Origin: Methanobacteriota archaeon
GTDB taxonomy: Archaea > Thermoplasmatota > Poseidoniia > Poseidoniales > Poseidoniaceae
DNA: 6,817 nt
Assembly: GCA_002694245.1 (NCBI GenBank)
Contig: NZLM01000057.1
Span: forward strand, 1 to 6,817
Direction of reading: 5' to 3'
In this document: positions 1 through 5,843 of the stretch, piece by piece
Position numbering within the stretch: the stretch's first letter is position 1
Layout: each line of letters begins with the position of its first letter
Notes under the pieces: model-generated
Seen by the model: the letters and a program-made list of their open reading frames with translations, nothing else
The model's database searches: none
What the model was told of the DNA's origin: nothing
Translations under genes and position numbers: made by a program

Positions 1-1573
1 TTTCCCATTGTGTCTTTTGTAGGTTGTTTAAGGATTCACAAATTTCAGTGCCTATTTTTGATCTTTCAGGGTAATTTTCTGTCCATTCAGGTTCATTACC
101 GTACTTTACCTTTAATTTAGTCAGTTTGTCCATGACTGCAGATTTGTTGATACTGTTTCTTAAATTACGCTTAACGTAGCCACCAGGTTGACTTGGATTA
201 TGGTCAACAGGTTCACAATACATCCATTGTCTTGTATTCTGAGCCATGTGCCTGAATATTGAGTGTTGTTCATGTTTATGTTTTTCATAATCGTATGAAC
301 TTATGTTCCTTTTTCTTACCTCTGAACCACCGACGCTCGGAATTTCCAAAAATTTCTTTGTGAGGACGTATACGTTAGGTTCCTTGAATGCGGATTTATT
401 TTTCTCTTCAATTCCTAATATTTTCCTCCAATGCTCAAGATCGATGTCATCGGGTTTTTGTATGGAGAGCCATTGCAATTCGCAAATTAAAATTTTGATA
501 ATCTCATTTGTTAGTAGTTCCGCTGCTCGGTTTATCCTGTCCTCAAGACTCCAGTTTTTCGTTGGATTGTTTTCATTTCCAGTAATATTTTTGCTAAGGA
601 ATTTTGGTTCTTTTTGTTGGAAAATTTCCTTTGTGGATTTTGTTGCATCTCCCATAAGAGTTGTTGCATTCCAATCATTCAGTCGCCTTATTTTGGAGTT
701 AAGGATTTTCTCAATTGAACTGGATAAGTCGTCAATAAGAACTGTGAGCGGTCCACATCTGGAATTCTGACTGTTTTCAAAATTTTCTGGGGTTATGTTA
801 TTTTCAACCATATACGAGACAAGTTCCTGTTTTGAATTAAATTCTGAGCTATCTATTTCATCGTCTCTATCCGGATGTTTATCAAAAAATTCTCTTAACT
901 CCGCAATTTTCCAGTTTGAGTATAACGCCCTAAGATTGGGTTTTCTTTCCTGTGAATGTCTAAAAATAATTTTCACAGTTTGTTTTGAAATTTCTTCAAG
1001 CATAGCGCTATTGTCGTGTGATTTTGATACGAATGTATCTATCAATTGACACGTATCATCTAATTTGAAAATATCATAGTAAACGTAACCGGAAATTGGT
1101 ACTTTTTGAAGGAAATCTCTGAGTTCAACACAAATTTCGTTTGCAAATTCAGTCCACATTTTTTCAGCTTGCTCCTCCTCATCTATATGCGATGCAACCC
1201 TGAGCACTCTTGGTGAACGATTACCTTGAGACATTTCATCTCTGAGGTATTGTAAGTAAACCCTGTAGAGGTAATTGTATCCCTCATGTTCTTTTATAGC
1301 ATGCAGATGACTGTATTCAATTTCATCTAATCCAAACACATAAGTGTCTTTTTTATTTTCGTCCGGTGAACTTATTGGCACTAACTTCTCATTGTTAGTT
1401 GCGTTCATAATTTCTTTAGAGCAAATCTTATTCTTTTTTACTTCGCTTTGCATCCACTCCTGCCAAGTCATGAATTCTTCGGGTAATTGAGGTACTGGGT
1501 ATCTTTTGCCCCTATTTTCTTCTAGAGATACATTCGGAAATGGATAATATTTGTAACTATCATCCTCGTCCAT
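1..1573 (-). CDS. Large uncharacterised protein, C-terminus beyond window edge
   Basis: An uninterrupted frame of 524 codons begins at ATG 1573-1571 and runs off the left edge, so the protein is at least 524 residues and its C-terminus is unseen. Two in-frame stops (TAA TAA) lie just upstream, which fixes the start to within about 8 codons. I do not recognise the family. The predicted protein is soluble: no signal peptide or membrane segment is visible. It is rich in Asn, Lys, Glu and Ser, with an acidic N-terminus (MDEDD), aromatic clusters (YKYYPFP at 8-13; TWQEWM at 36-41), a His-rich stretch near 431-442 and CEPVDHNP at 453-460. Residues about 220-257 faintly resemble a SAP-like helix pair. 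It is visibly more AT-rich than the ribosomal-protein side of the window. It follows the xseA-xseB-DUF59 operon on the same strand after 38 bases, where a TATA-like element suggests its own promoter. That the gene is real is well supported by the open frame; its function is unknown. Confidence 0.8.
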   Translation of the reverse strand, partial: MDEDDSYKYYPFPNVSLEENRGKRYPVPQLPEEFMTWQEWMQSEVKKNKICSKEIMNATNNEKLVPISSPDENKKDTYVFGLDEIEYSHLHAIKEHEGYNYLYRVYLQYLRDEMSQGNRSPRVLRVASHIDEEEQAEKMWTEFANEICVELRDFLQKVPISGYVYYDIFKLDDTCQLIDTFVSKSHDNSAMLEEISKQTVKIIFRHSQERKPNLRALYSNWKIAELREFFDKHPDRDDEIDSSEFNSKQELVSYMVENNITPENFENSQNSRCGPLTVLIDDLSSSIEKILNSKIRRLNDWNATTLMGDATKSTKEIFQQKEPKFLSKNITGNENNPTKNWSLEDRINRAAELLTNEIIKILICELQWLSIQKPDDIDLEHWRKILGIEEKNKSAFKEPNVYVLTKKFLEIPSVGGSEVRKRNISSYDYEKHKHEQHSIFRHMAQNTRQWMYCEPVDHNPSQPGGYVKRNLRNSINKSAVMDKLTKLKVKYGNEPEWTENYPERSKIGTEICESLNNLQKTQWE

Positions 1574-1599
1574 AATTTCCGGTGCATGTTGCAATTATT

Positions 1600-1612
1600 A
1601 AACATATAATAT
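1600..1612 (-). promoter_or_regulatory. Putative archaeal TATA box for the large unknown gene
   Basis: The minus strand reads TATTATATGTTT here, with the core TTATATG at 1609-1603. Its centre lies about 33 bases before the ATG at 1573. With the usual archaeal spacing of about 26 bases from TATA centre to transcription start, the mRNA would begin only a few bases before the ATG, giving a nearly leaderless transcript. This agrees with the lack of a clear Shine-Dalgarno site before that ATG. The same 7-base core occurs upstream of the eL21 gene. The element is inferred from sequence alone, and AT-rich gaps give such matches by chance. Confidence 0.4.
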
Positions 1613-1908
1613 CAGCGATTTAGGGTTCTTGTCCAACGTTCGCTTGCAGGCACTCCTACGACTTTTAGTGTAGTGAAAGATACTCCTTTAGTTTGTAATA
1701 ATTTTGTCCGAAAAGCATCGAAATCTAATAGGCAGCATGGGCAATGTGGGCGCGTTGGTTTTACTGTAATCGTAACTTCTCCATCTTCCTTGATTTCGAT
1801 ATTTTGTACAATGTCCTTCTTTGACCATGGTAATTCATCATGTGGATCTTGCCATTCAGCGGCAAGACGTGCAACTCTTCGCTGGAGAGCTGCAAACTTT
1901 CTACTCAC
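1612..1908 (-). CDS. Small DUF59/MIP18-like protein (possible Fe-S assembly factor)
   Basis: A 98-residue protein starting at GTG 1908-1906, which overlaps the xseB stop as GTGA. A strong Shine-Dalgarno site, GGAGGAT, sits 5 bases upstream and supports this start. The middle and C-terminal parts follow the DUF59/MIP18 pattern: an amphipathic stretch with IVQNIEI (33-39), a strand EVTITVKPT (44-52), then the T-x-x-x-CP signature (T52, C56, P57) with extra cysteines C58 and C59, a helix, a GV turn and a strand VVGVP, ending in RWT (91-93). Proteins of this family (SufT, PaaD, MIP18) help deliver Fe-S clusters to target proteins. The usual N-terminal DPE...LG segment is poorly conserved (DPHDELPW at 21-28), so the assignment is by pattern and not certain. 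Translation is evidently coupled to xseB, which is an unusual partnership. It could instead be a small zinc- or Fe-S-binding protein of another family. Confidence 0.6.
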   Translation of the reverse strand: MSRKFAALQRRVARLAAEWQDPHDELPWSKKDIVQNIEIKEDGEVTITVKPTRPHCPCCLLDFDAFRTKLLQTKGVSFTTLKVVGVPASERWTRTLNR

Positions 1909-2090
1909 TCAACATCCTCCAAGCGTAATTTCTCGACTTTGCCTTCAGCATCAGCGAGTTCTTGTTGACATTTTTTCAATAGTTTCGAACCCTCTTCAAA
2001 GAGTTTCAAGGTCTCATTCAGTTCAGTTCCTCCTGCTTCCAAAGCAGCAACAATTTCTTCCAATCTTTTCATCGATTCAGCATAACTCAT
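1905..2090 (-). CDS. xseB: Exodeoxyribonuclease VII small subunit
   Basis: A 61-residue protein, close to the 60-80 residues typical of XseB. It has the family pattern of two helices forming a hairpin: SYAESMKRLEEIVAALEAG at the N-terminus, the short turn with ELNETLKLFEEG (23-34), then a long second helix (SKLLKKCQQELADAEGKVEKL). Several XseB chains bind each XseA chain to make exonuclease VII, a cytoplasmic enzyme that degrades single-stranded DNA from both ends and acts in repair and recombination. The ATG at 2090 overlaps the xseA stop as ATGA, and GAGGTGA four bases upstream is a good ribosome binding site, so coupled translation with xseA is expected. The stop overlaps the next gene as GTGA. 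The assignment is supported both by the sequence pattern and by adjacency to xseA. Confidence 0.93.
   Translation of the reverse strand: MSYAESMKRLEEIVAALEAGGTELNETLKLFEEGSKLLKKCQQELADAEGKVEKLRLEDVE
1914..1920 (-). promoter_or_regulatory. Shine-Dalgarno site for the DUF59-like gene
   Basis: GGAGGAT on the minus strand, inside the last codons of xseB, 5 bases before the GTG at 1908. It decides the GTG start, which would otherwise be easy to doubt, and shows that this organism uses Shine-Dalgarno initiation for genes internal to operons. Confidence 0.75.
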
Positions 2091-3271
2091 TTTTTCACCT
2101 CAGTTTCGACTTCTCCATCCTTCAATACTACCGTTAGGGTGTCTCCCTGTTTCAACCCCATCACGCTAGTAACAGGTTTTCCCTTTGCATTAATGGCCAT
2201 TGAGTATCCACGTTCTAAAACCCTTGTTGGGTTAGTGGAATTAAGGATTGTTTCAATACTCCTGTGGCGATTCTTCTCTATCAGGAAGAATTTGTCTATC
2301 GACGATAGCATTCGGCTAGAGAGTTTAGACTGTTTGAGTTTTGCATTCGTTATTCCTCTCATTGGCGCCGCACTCAGCCTAATCGTTAGATTATTGATTC
2401 TCTCATTTTGTCTTACAAATATCTTGGTAACAGCAAAGTCTAGACGGTCGTGCGCCTGTTCGATAATTGCAATTAGGTCATCTTTTACAGGGATAACACG
2501 TTCAATGGCGTTTGAAGGGGTAGAGGCTCTGATATCAGCTATCATATCACTCACTAGAAAATCTGATTCATGGCCAACAGCACTGACTACCGGAACAGGA
2601 CAGTCAATTATTGCTTGACAAACAGATTCAAGATTGAATGACCATAAATCTTCAGGAGAGCCCCCTCCTCGTCCGACAATGATTAAATCAGCACTTTTTT
2701 GTGCAAATTCGATGGCTTTAACAATCTGAGATGGAGCCTTATCTCCCTGTACTAAAACGGGGACTACAGTGTAGCCAAAACCTGGCCACCTATCGGAGAT
2801 CAACCGTTGCATGTCCGATAATGCAGCGCTGCCTTCGCCTGTGATTATGTGCAGGTTTTTTGGAATTAACGGAGCACTCTTTCTTGGCCTGTTTATTGTG
2901 CCGTCGTTACGCCATTTCAGAATTAATTCTTGTCGAGCCTTTTCCAGTTCGCCGATACTTTTCACAGGCTGCACTCTACTTGCTTTGAACTGCATTCTTC
3001 CTGTTTTTACATAGACATCTATGCCCCCTAACGCTACCAACTTATTCCCCTCCTTTATGCCTTGACTTTGGAAAGAGGCATTTCCTCCAAACAGCACGCA
3101 ATCAATTGATCCGTTTGGATCTGTAAGCGTGAAATATGTATGCCCGGAGCGAGCAAATGTTACTTTGGTTAACTCACCGATTATTGCAGCGTTTGAGAGG
3201 TAGGGTTCGTTAACAAGTGCTTGTCTGGCAAAAGACACGAACTGTCCAACCTCAACAGGTTCTCCCGCCAT
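2087..3271 (-). CDS. xseA: Exodeoxyribonuclease VII large subunit
   Basis: Catalytic subunit of exonuclease VII, which cuts single-stranded DNA into short oligonucleotides. Residue numbers here count from a possible longer GTG start at 3310 (407 residues); I prefer ATG 3271 (residue 14; 394 residues), since family members begin only a few residues before the VGQFVSFARQAL helix. Domains: N-terminal OB-fold (about 20-115) with IIGELTKVTFARSGHTYFTL; then the Exonuc_VII_L catalytic domain with ITGEGSAALSDMQ (156-168), IIVGRGGGSPEDLWSF (210-225) and VVSAVGHESDF (241-251). D166, R214, H247 and D250 match positions I recall as essential in the E. coli enzyme. A helical stretch (about 275-355) precedes the conserved LERGYSM (365-371) and a closing small strand-rich segment ending in LKDGEVETEV. 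It is shorter than the 456-residue E. coli protein, mainly through a reduced helical region. It is first in an operon with xseB and diverges from pus10. This is a bacterial-type enzyme, found patchily in archaea. Confidence 0.95.
   Translation of the reverse strand: MAGEPVEVGQFVSFARQALVNEPYLSNAAIIGELTKVTFARSGHTYFTLTDPNGSIDCVLFGGNASFQSQGIKEGNKLVALGGIDVYVKTGRMQFKASRVQPVKSIGELEKARQELILKWRNDGTINRPRKSAPLIPKNLHIITGEGSAALSDMQRLISDRWPGFGYTVVPVLVQGDKAPSQIVKAIEFAQKSADLIIVGRGGGSPEDLWSFNLESVCQAIIDCPVPVVSAVGHESDFLVSDMIADIRASTPSNAIERVIPVKDDLIAIIEQAHDRLDFAVTKIFVRQNERINNLTIRLSAAPMRGITNAKLKQSKLSSRMLSSIDKFFLIEKNRHRSIETILNSTNPTRVLERGYSMAINAKGKPVTSVMGLKQGDTLTVVLKDGEVETEVKK
2095..2101 (-). promoter_or_regulatory. 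Shine-Dalgarno site for xseB
   Basis: GAGGTGA on the minus strand, within the last codons of xseA and 4 bases before the xseB ATG. Together with the ATGA stop-start overlap it supports translational coupling of the two subunits, which must be made in excess of small over large subunit. Confidence 0.65.
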
Positions 3272-3310
3272 AGTAACAGATACAAGTCCGAGGTTTTTGA
3301 ACACTACCAC

Positions 3311-3394
3311 AATCTTAGGAAGAGGTTTTGAGGGGTAGCAAAGTCGGTAGGTTTGTTCCAGTTAGGGGTTGGCCCCACGTGGAATGGTGATACT
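3311..3394. promoter_or_regulatory. Divergent intergenic region between xseA and pus10
   Basis: This short gap must hold the promoters of two divergent units, the xseA operon and pus10. I see no convincing TATA box for either direction. It contains an 8-base perfect palindrome CCACGTGG (3375-3382), 12 bases before the pus10 ATG, and just before it GGGGTTGGCCCC (3365-3376), which could fold as a 4-base stem with a 4-base loop. Either could be an operator or chance. If the TTG at 3353 were used as the pus10 start, this would be coding, so the non-coding reading depends on the ATG start at 3395. Confidence 0.4.
3386..3391 (+). promoter_or_regulatory. Shine-Dalgarno-like site for pus10
   Basis: GGTGAT three bases before ATG 3395. 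The same GGTGAT lies four bases before the DUF655 ATG, which argues that both ATG codons are the true starts and that the upstream TTG (3353) and GTG (5845) frames are over-extended. Confidence 0.5.
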
Positions 3395-5083
3395 ATGACT
3401 GACAAAGACACTTCACAAGGTGACGAAAGTGAAGATGATGACTGGATGTCGTATGCGAATGCTGGATTTGGCACAACAGATTATTCATTGTGGGATGATG
3501 GTGGTCAAGAAGCAGAATTTGTTGTTGAACCCGATTGGAATGAGGAAGATCTGCAACTAGATACTGGAGAAGAAGAGATTCCTCCTGCTCCAAAACCTGC
3601 TGGTCTGAAGCACCTTGTTAGGATTGGTACCTGTAACCACTGCTTGGGTAGAGTTTCGGGAAAGAAAAGATTTGGACAGACAATTTACGAATCGGGAGTC
3701 GAAGTCAGAAATCAGGTAATTGAAACCGACTCAACCATGGCAGAAGCTAGAGAATTAGAGCCTTTATGCCCATTCTGTGAAAACCTATTCGAGGAAGCTC
3801 CCCTGCTTGCGGAGTTGATTTCGGAATCAATCGGTGAAAGTGAGTGTACAAGATTGCAATTAGGCGCTAGAATTCCCAAGGATCAAACTGAAGCAGAGGA
3901 TCATCTAAGGAAAAGATTCGGTGCACCCGGCTCAGCACCATTGAAATCCAGTTTGGTTGAAGAAGTCGCTCATCAACTGAAAGCATCTGATTTCAAGACT
4001 AATTTAGTTGTAGATAAACCAGAAATTCTCGCCCTGATCGATGTTCTAACCCTGACTGTTGAGCTTGATATTAGGTCACACTATGTCTACGGTCGATATA
4101 GGAAACTCGAGAGGGGAATACCACAAACAAAGTGGCCATGCAGAGCGTGCAAAGGTAGAGGATGCGAAAAATGCGAATTCACAGGGCTGCAATACAAGAA
4201 TTCAGTTCAAGGTTTGATTGGAGACCCTATTTTGGAATTATTCGGCAGCGATGAGCACGCCTTCCATGGTATGGGTAGAGAAGATATTGACGTGAGATGT
4301 TTGGGGAGGGGGAGGCCTTTCGTTATCGAATTGAAAAAACCCGTCAAAAGGGAGGTTGATTGTGAATTGGTCATGCGAACCATAAACGAAGCATCGAAAG
4401 GGAGGCTAGAGGTTAGTGACATGAGGGTTTCAAACCGCAGTGAGGTTGTAAGGGTAAAGGACACCCCTGCAGAAAAATCCTACACGATAAGGTACAAAAT
4501 CGAACCAATAACTCAGACAGAGTACGATGAACTAACCCAAGTTATGGAAATCCCAAAAAACAACCAAGACCGTAATCGCCGTAGAAAAAATCACTATCGT
4601 GGAAAAAAGAAAGAGGATAAGCCTGTAGAACAAGAGGTTGATTACAGCGCTTTGAAGAAGGCTGAACTTGTTGAAATGTGCGAGCAAAAGGGGTTGGCTA
4701 AAAGTGGTACAAAAGATGTCTTGATTCAAAGATTAAGCGAATTTAAGGAGCCTACATTAGATCTCCCTGAGACAGATTTTGTCATGGAAATTATGGAGAA
4801 ATTACAGGGTTGTACTCTTGCCCAGAGAACTCCGGAGAGAGTAGCTCACAGAAGGGCAGATAAAATTCGAAAGCGAAAAGTCATCGAGACATCAAATCCT
4901 TCAATTAAGGAGGACGAGGATGGAAATCTGATCGCGGAATTTTCTTTGAGGTGTGAATCTGGCACATATGTCAAGGAAACAGTACACGGCGATGGTGGTA
5001 GAACTCAGCCCTCAATCGCCTCGCTAATCAAGGCAAAATGTACTGTCGAATGGCTCGATGTGGCCGACATTCACGCAGATTAG
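3395..5083 (+). CDS. pus10: tRNA pseudouridine synthase Pus10 with SAP-domain insertion
   Basis: Pus10 makes pseudouridine 54 (and 55 in many archaea) in the T-arm of tRNA. Residues count from ATG 3395 (562 residues); a TTG start at 3353 would add 14. Order: an acidic, low-complexity N-terminus (1-70); CNHC (80-83) and CPFC (125-128), the zinc-binding pairs of the N-terminal accessory domain; a THUMP-like region (about 130-230); the archaeal WPCRACKGRGCEKC cluster (247-260); the catalytic motif GREDIDVR (294-301), where the Asp of GRED aligns with the catalytic Asp of TruA GRTD; RPFVIELKKP (307-316); a basic linker (387-408); a SAP-like motif (about 416-450); QRTPERVAHRRADKIRKRKV (477-496); and the C-terminal SGTYVKETVHGDGGRTQPS (522-540). 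All hallmark motifs are intact, so it should be active. Archaeal Pus10 is usually about 400-450 residues; the excess is the acidic N-terminus and the linker-SAP insertion. The gene lies just upstream of eL21, a common archaeal arrangement, and diverges from xseA. Confidence 0.95.
   Translation: MTDKDTSQGDESEDDDWMSYANAGFGTTDYSLWDDGGQEAEFVVEPDWNEEDLQLDTGEEEIPPAPKPAGLKHLVRIGTCNHCLGRVSGKKRFGQTIYESGVEVRNQVIETDSTMAEARELEPLCPFCENLFEEAPLLAELISESIGESECTRLQLGARIPKDQTEAEDHLRKRFGAPGSAPLKSSLVEEVAHQLKASDFKTNLVVDKPEILALIDVLTLTVELDIRSHYVYGRYRKLERGIPQTKWPCRACKGRGCEKCEFTGLQYKNSVQGLIGDPILELFGSDEHAFHGMGREDIDVRCLGRGRPFVIELKKPVKREVDCELVMRTINEASKGRLEVSDMRVSNRSEVVRVKDTPAEKSYTIRYKIEPITQTEYDELTQVMEIPKNNQDRNRRRKNHYRGKKKEDKPVEQEVDYSALKKAELVEMCEQKGLAKSGTKDVLIQRLSEFKEPTLDLPETDFVMEIMEKLQGCTLAQRTPERVAHRRADKIRKRKVIETSNPSIKEDEDGNLIAEFSLRCESGTYVKETVHGDGGRTQPSIASLIKAKCTVEWLDVADIHAD
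4553..4744 (+). other. Basic linker plus SAP-like domain inserted in Pus10
   Basis: Within pus10 this segment encodes first a highly basic, probably disordered stretch (NRRRKNHYRGKKK in its middle, 4577-4615), then an acidic turn and a 35-residue unit from DYSALKKAELVEMC to LIQRLSEF (4640-4744). The unit matches the SAP pattern: helix LKKAELVEMCEQKGL, the conserved G of SGTK, then helix DVLIQRL. SAP domains bind DNA and occur in chromatin and RNA-associated proteins. The insertion falls between the strand ending in YKIEPITQTEYDEL and the conserved QRTPERVAHRRAD motif of the catalytic core, so the core is split in sequence but complete. The SAP call is by pattern only. Confidence 0.75.
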
Positions 5084-5093
5084 CGCGTCGCGG

Positions 5094-5104
5094 TGCTTAT
5101 ATGG
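5094..5104 (+). promoter_or_regulatory. Putative TATA box for the eL21-rpoF-DUF655-ksgA operon
   Basis: TGCTTATATGG with core TTATATG at 5097-5103, in the 85-base gap between pus10 and eL21. Typical archaeal spacing puts the transcription start near 5126, leaving a leader of about 43 bases before the eL21 ATG. The core is identical to the one proposed for the large unknown gene. It would let the ribosomal-protein operon be expressed more strongly than pus10. Sequence inference only. Confidence 0.4.
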
Positions 5105-5168
5105 GTCCGGCAGGTCGGCGGAATGCTTCGAATTGTCTTTTGACACGAGAAGCGGGAGCGCGATTACC

Positions 5169-5459
5169 ATGAAGCGAAGTAAAGGTCAACGCCAAGGCAC
5201 CCGAAGTATTCTACGTCGAGGACGCCACGACAGAGGGCGTGTCAACATTAGCAGGATCATGCATGACTATGCTGAAGGAGATCGCGTAGCTATCGTTCTA
5301 GACGGCGGCCAGCAAATGGGTATGCCCCACAGAAGATTCCAAGGTAGAACAGGATTCATTCAAGGCCGACAAGGCAAGGCCTGGGTCGTTTCCGTGAAAG
5401 ACGGAAACATGAAGAAGACAGTAGTTGCAAGACCTGAGCACCTAAGACCATTGGAGTGA
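5169..5459 (+). CDS. rpl21e: Ribosomal protein L21e (eL21)
   Basis: A 96-residue archaeal/eukaryotic large-subunit ribosomal protein with no bacterial counterpart. The start MKRSKGQRQGTR matches the family's invariant N-terminus (M-x-x-SKG-x-R-x-GTR), so the frame open from 5058 is over-extended by 37 codons. Other hallmarks are EGDRVAIVLD (36-45), GMPHRRFQGRTG (51-62) and the closing PEHLRPLE (89-96). Length is that of the family. The gene sits between pus10 and rpoF, as in many archaea; its stop codon lies 5 bases before the rpoF ATG. The Shine-Dalgarno site is weak (GGAG at 5155-5158, 10 bases from the ATG). Base composition is clearly richer in GC than the left part of the window, as expected for a highly expressed basic protein. 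Confidence 0.97.
   Translation: MKRSKGQRQGTRSILRRGRHDRGRVNISRIMHDYAEGDRVAIVLDGGQQMGMPHRRFQGRTGFIQGRQGKAWVVSVKDGNMKKTVVARPEHLRPLE
5453..5459 (+). promoter_or_regulatory. Shine-Dalgarno site for rpoF
   Basis: GGAGTGA covers the last codon and stop of eL21 and lies 5 bases before ATG 5465. It favours that ATG over the GTG at 5456, which lies inside the site itself. Confidence 0.65.
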
Positions 5460-5464
5460 TTTTA

Positions 5465-5827
5465 ATGGATGACGAAGGGACATTTACAGATTATTCATCA
5501 GTAAGAGACATGCTACTCGATGCACAAAACAGACGTGGTTTCTTGACATACGAACAAAAAGCGGCGCTCCAGCACGCAGAATGGGCTGCAAGTGACCACA
5601 GAAATGGTTACAAAACCGACCCAAAAGTATTCGCTGATATCTTCGGCGCAATCCTAGAGATAGAGATGTTCCAGAAGTATCCTGAACTTGCTGCTAAACT
5701 GGCAGAGCTAATGCCAATGCATTCAGATGACGTCAGAGCTGTAATCGCAAGCCGCAGAATTTCAATCGATGGTAGCGATGTGGAAGCGGTTCTTGACATT
5801 GTACGCCAACATGTCGGTGTAGAATAA
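5465..5827 (+). CDS. rpoF: DNA-directed RNA polymerase subunit Rpo4 (RpoF)
   Basis: A 120-residue protein of the Rpb4/RpoF family, which pairs with Rpo7 (RpoE) to form the stalk of archaeal RNA polymerase, aiding open-complex formation and transcript binding. Visible family features: SSVRDMLLDAQNRRGFLTYEQKAALQHAEW (11-40), in which LTYEQ is the most conserved part; a middle helical region (FADIFGAILEIEMFQKYPELAAKLAEL, 56-82); and the HRDC-like C-terminus MPMHSDDVRAVIASRRISIDGSDVEAVLDIV (83-113), corresponding to the P-x-x-x-DE(L/V)R pattern. It is close to the usual 110-120 residues. The start at ATG 5465 is chosen for its Shine-Dalgarno site. Placement directly after eL21 and before a DUF655 gene is the standard archaeal context and supports the call, which the divergent sequence alone would make only moderately. 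Confidence 0.93.
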   Translation: MDDEGTFTDYSSVRDMLLDAQNRRGFLTYEQKAALQHAEWAASDHRNGYKTDPKVFADIFGAILEIEMFQKYPELAAKLAELMPMHSDDVRAVIASRRISIDGSDVEAVLDIVRQHVGVE

Positions 5828-5843
5828 TTACCCGATTATCAAC

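Noticed and set aside
303..1049. Two plus-strand open frames (303-770 and 795-1049)
   Set aside because: They lie wholly opposite the continuous minus-strand frame 1-1573, are rich in Ser, Phe and Leu as antisense frames of AT-rich genes often are, and have no family resemblance.
1673..3014. Plus-strand open frames opposite xseA, xseB and the DUF59-like gene
   Set aside because: The minus-strand products are recognisable proteins with overlapping starts and stops and good ribosome binding sites; the plus-strand frames are shadows.
3272..3310. GTG start adding 13 residues to XseA
   Set aside because: XseA proteins normally start a few residues before the first helix, which fits ATG 3271. The GTG has no clear ribosome binding site either, so it stays possible.
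3353..3394. TTG start adding 14 residues to Pus10
   Set aside because: A rare start codon with no ribosome binding site, whereas ATG 3395 has GGTGAT three bases upstream; not fully excluded.
4207..4729. Minus-strand open frames inside pus10
   Set aside because: They are opposite the conserved Pus10 core and the linker-SAP segment, with no recognisable product; their existence reflects codon use in pus10.
5058..5168. N-terminal extension of eL21 reaching back into pus10
   Set aside because: The family's conserved N-terminus (MKRSKGQR) begins at 5169, and the upstream residues match nothing in eL21.
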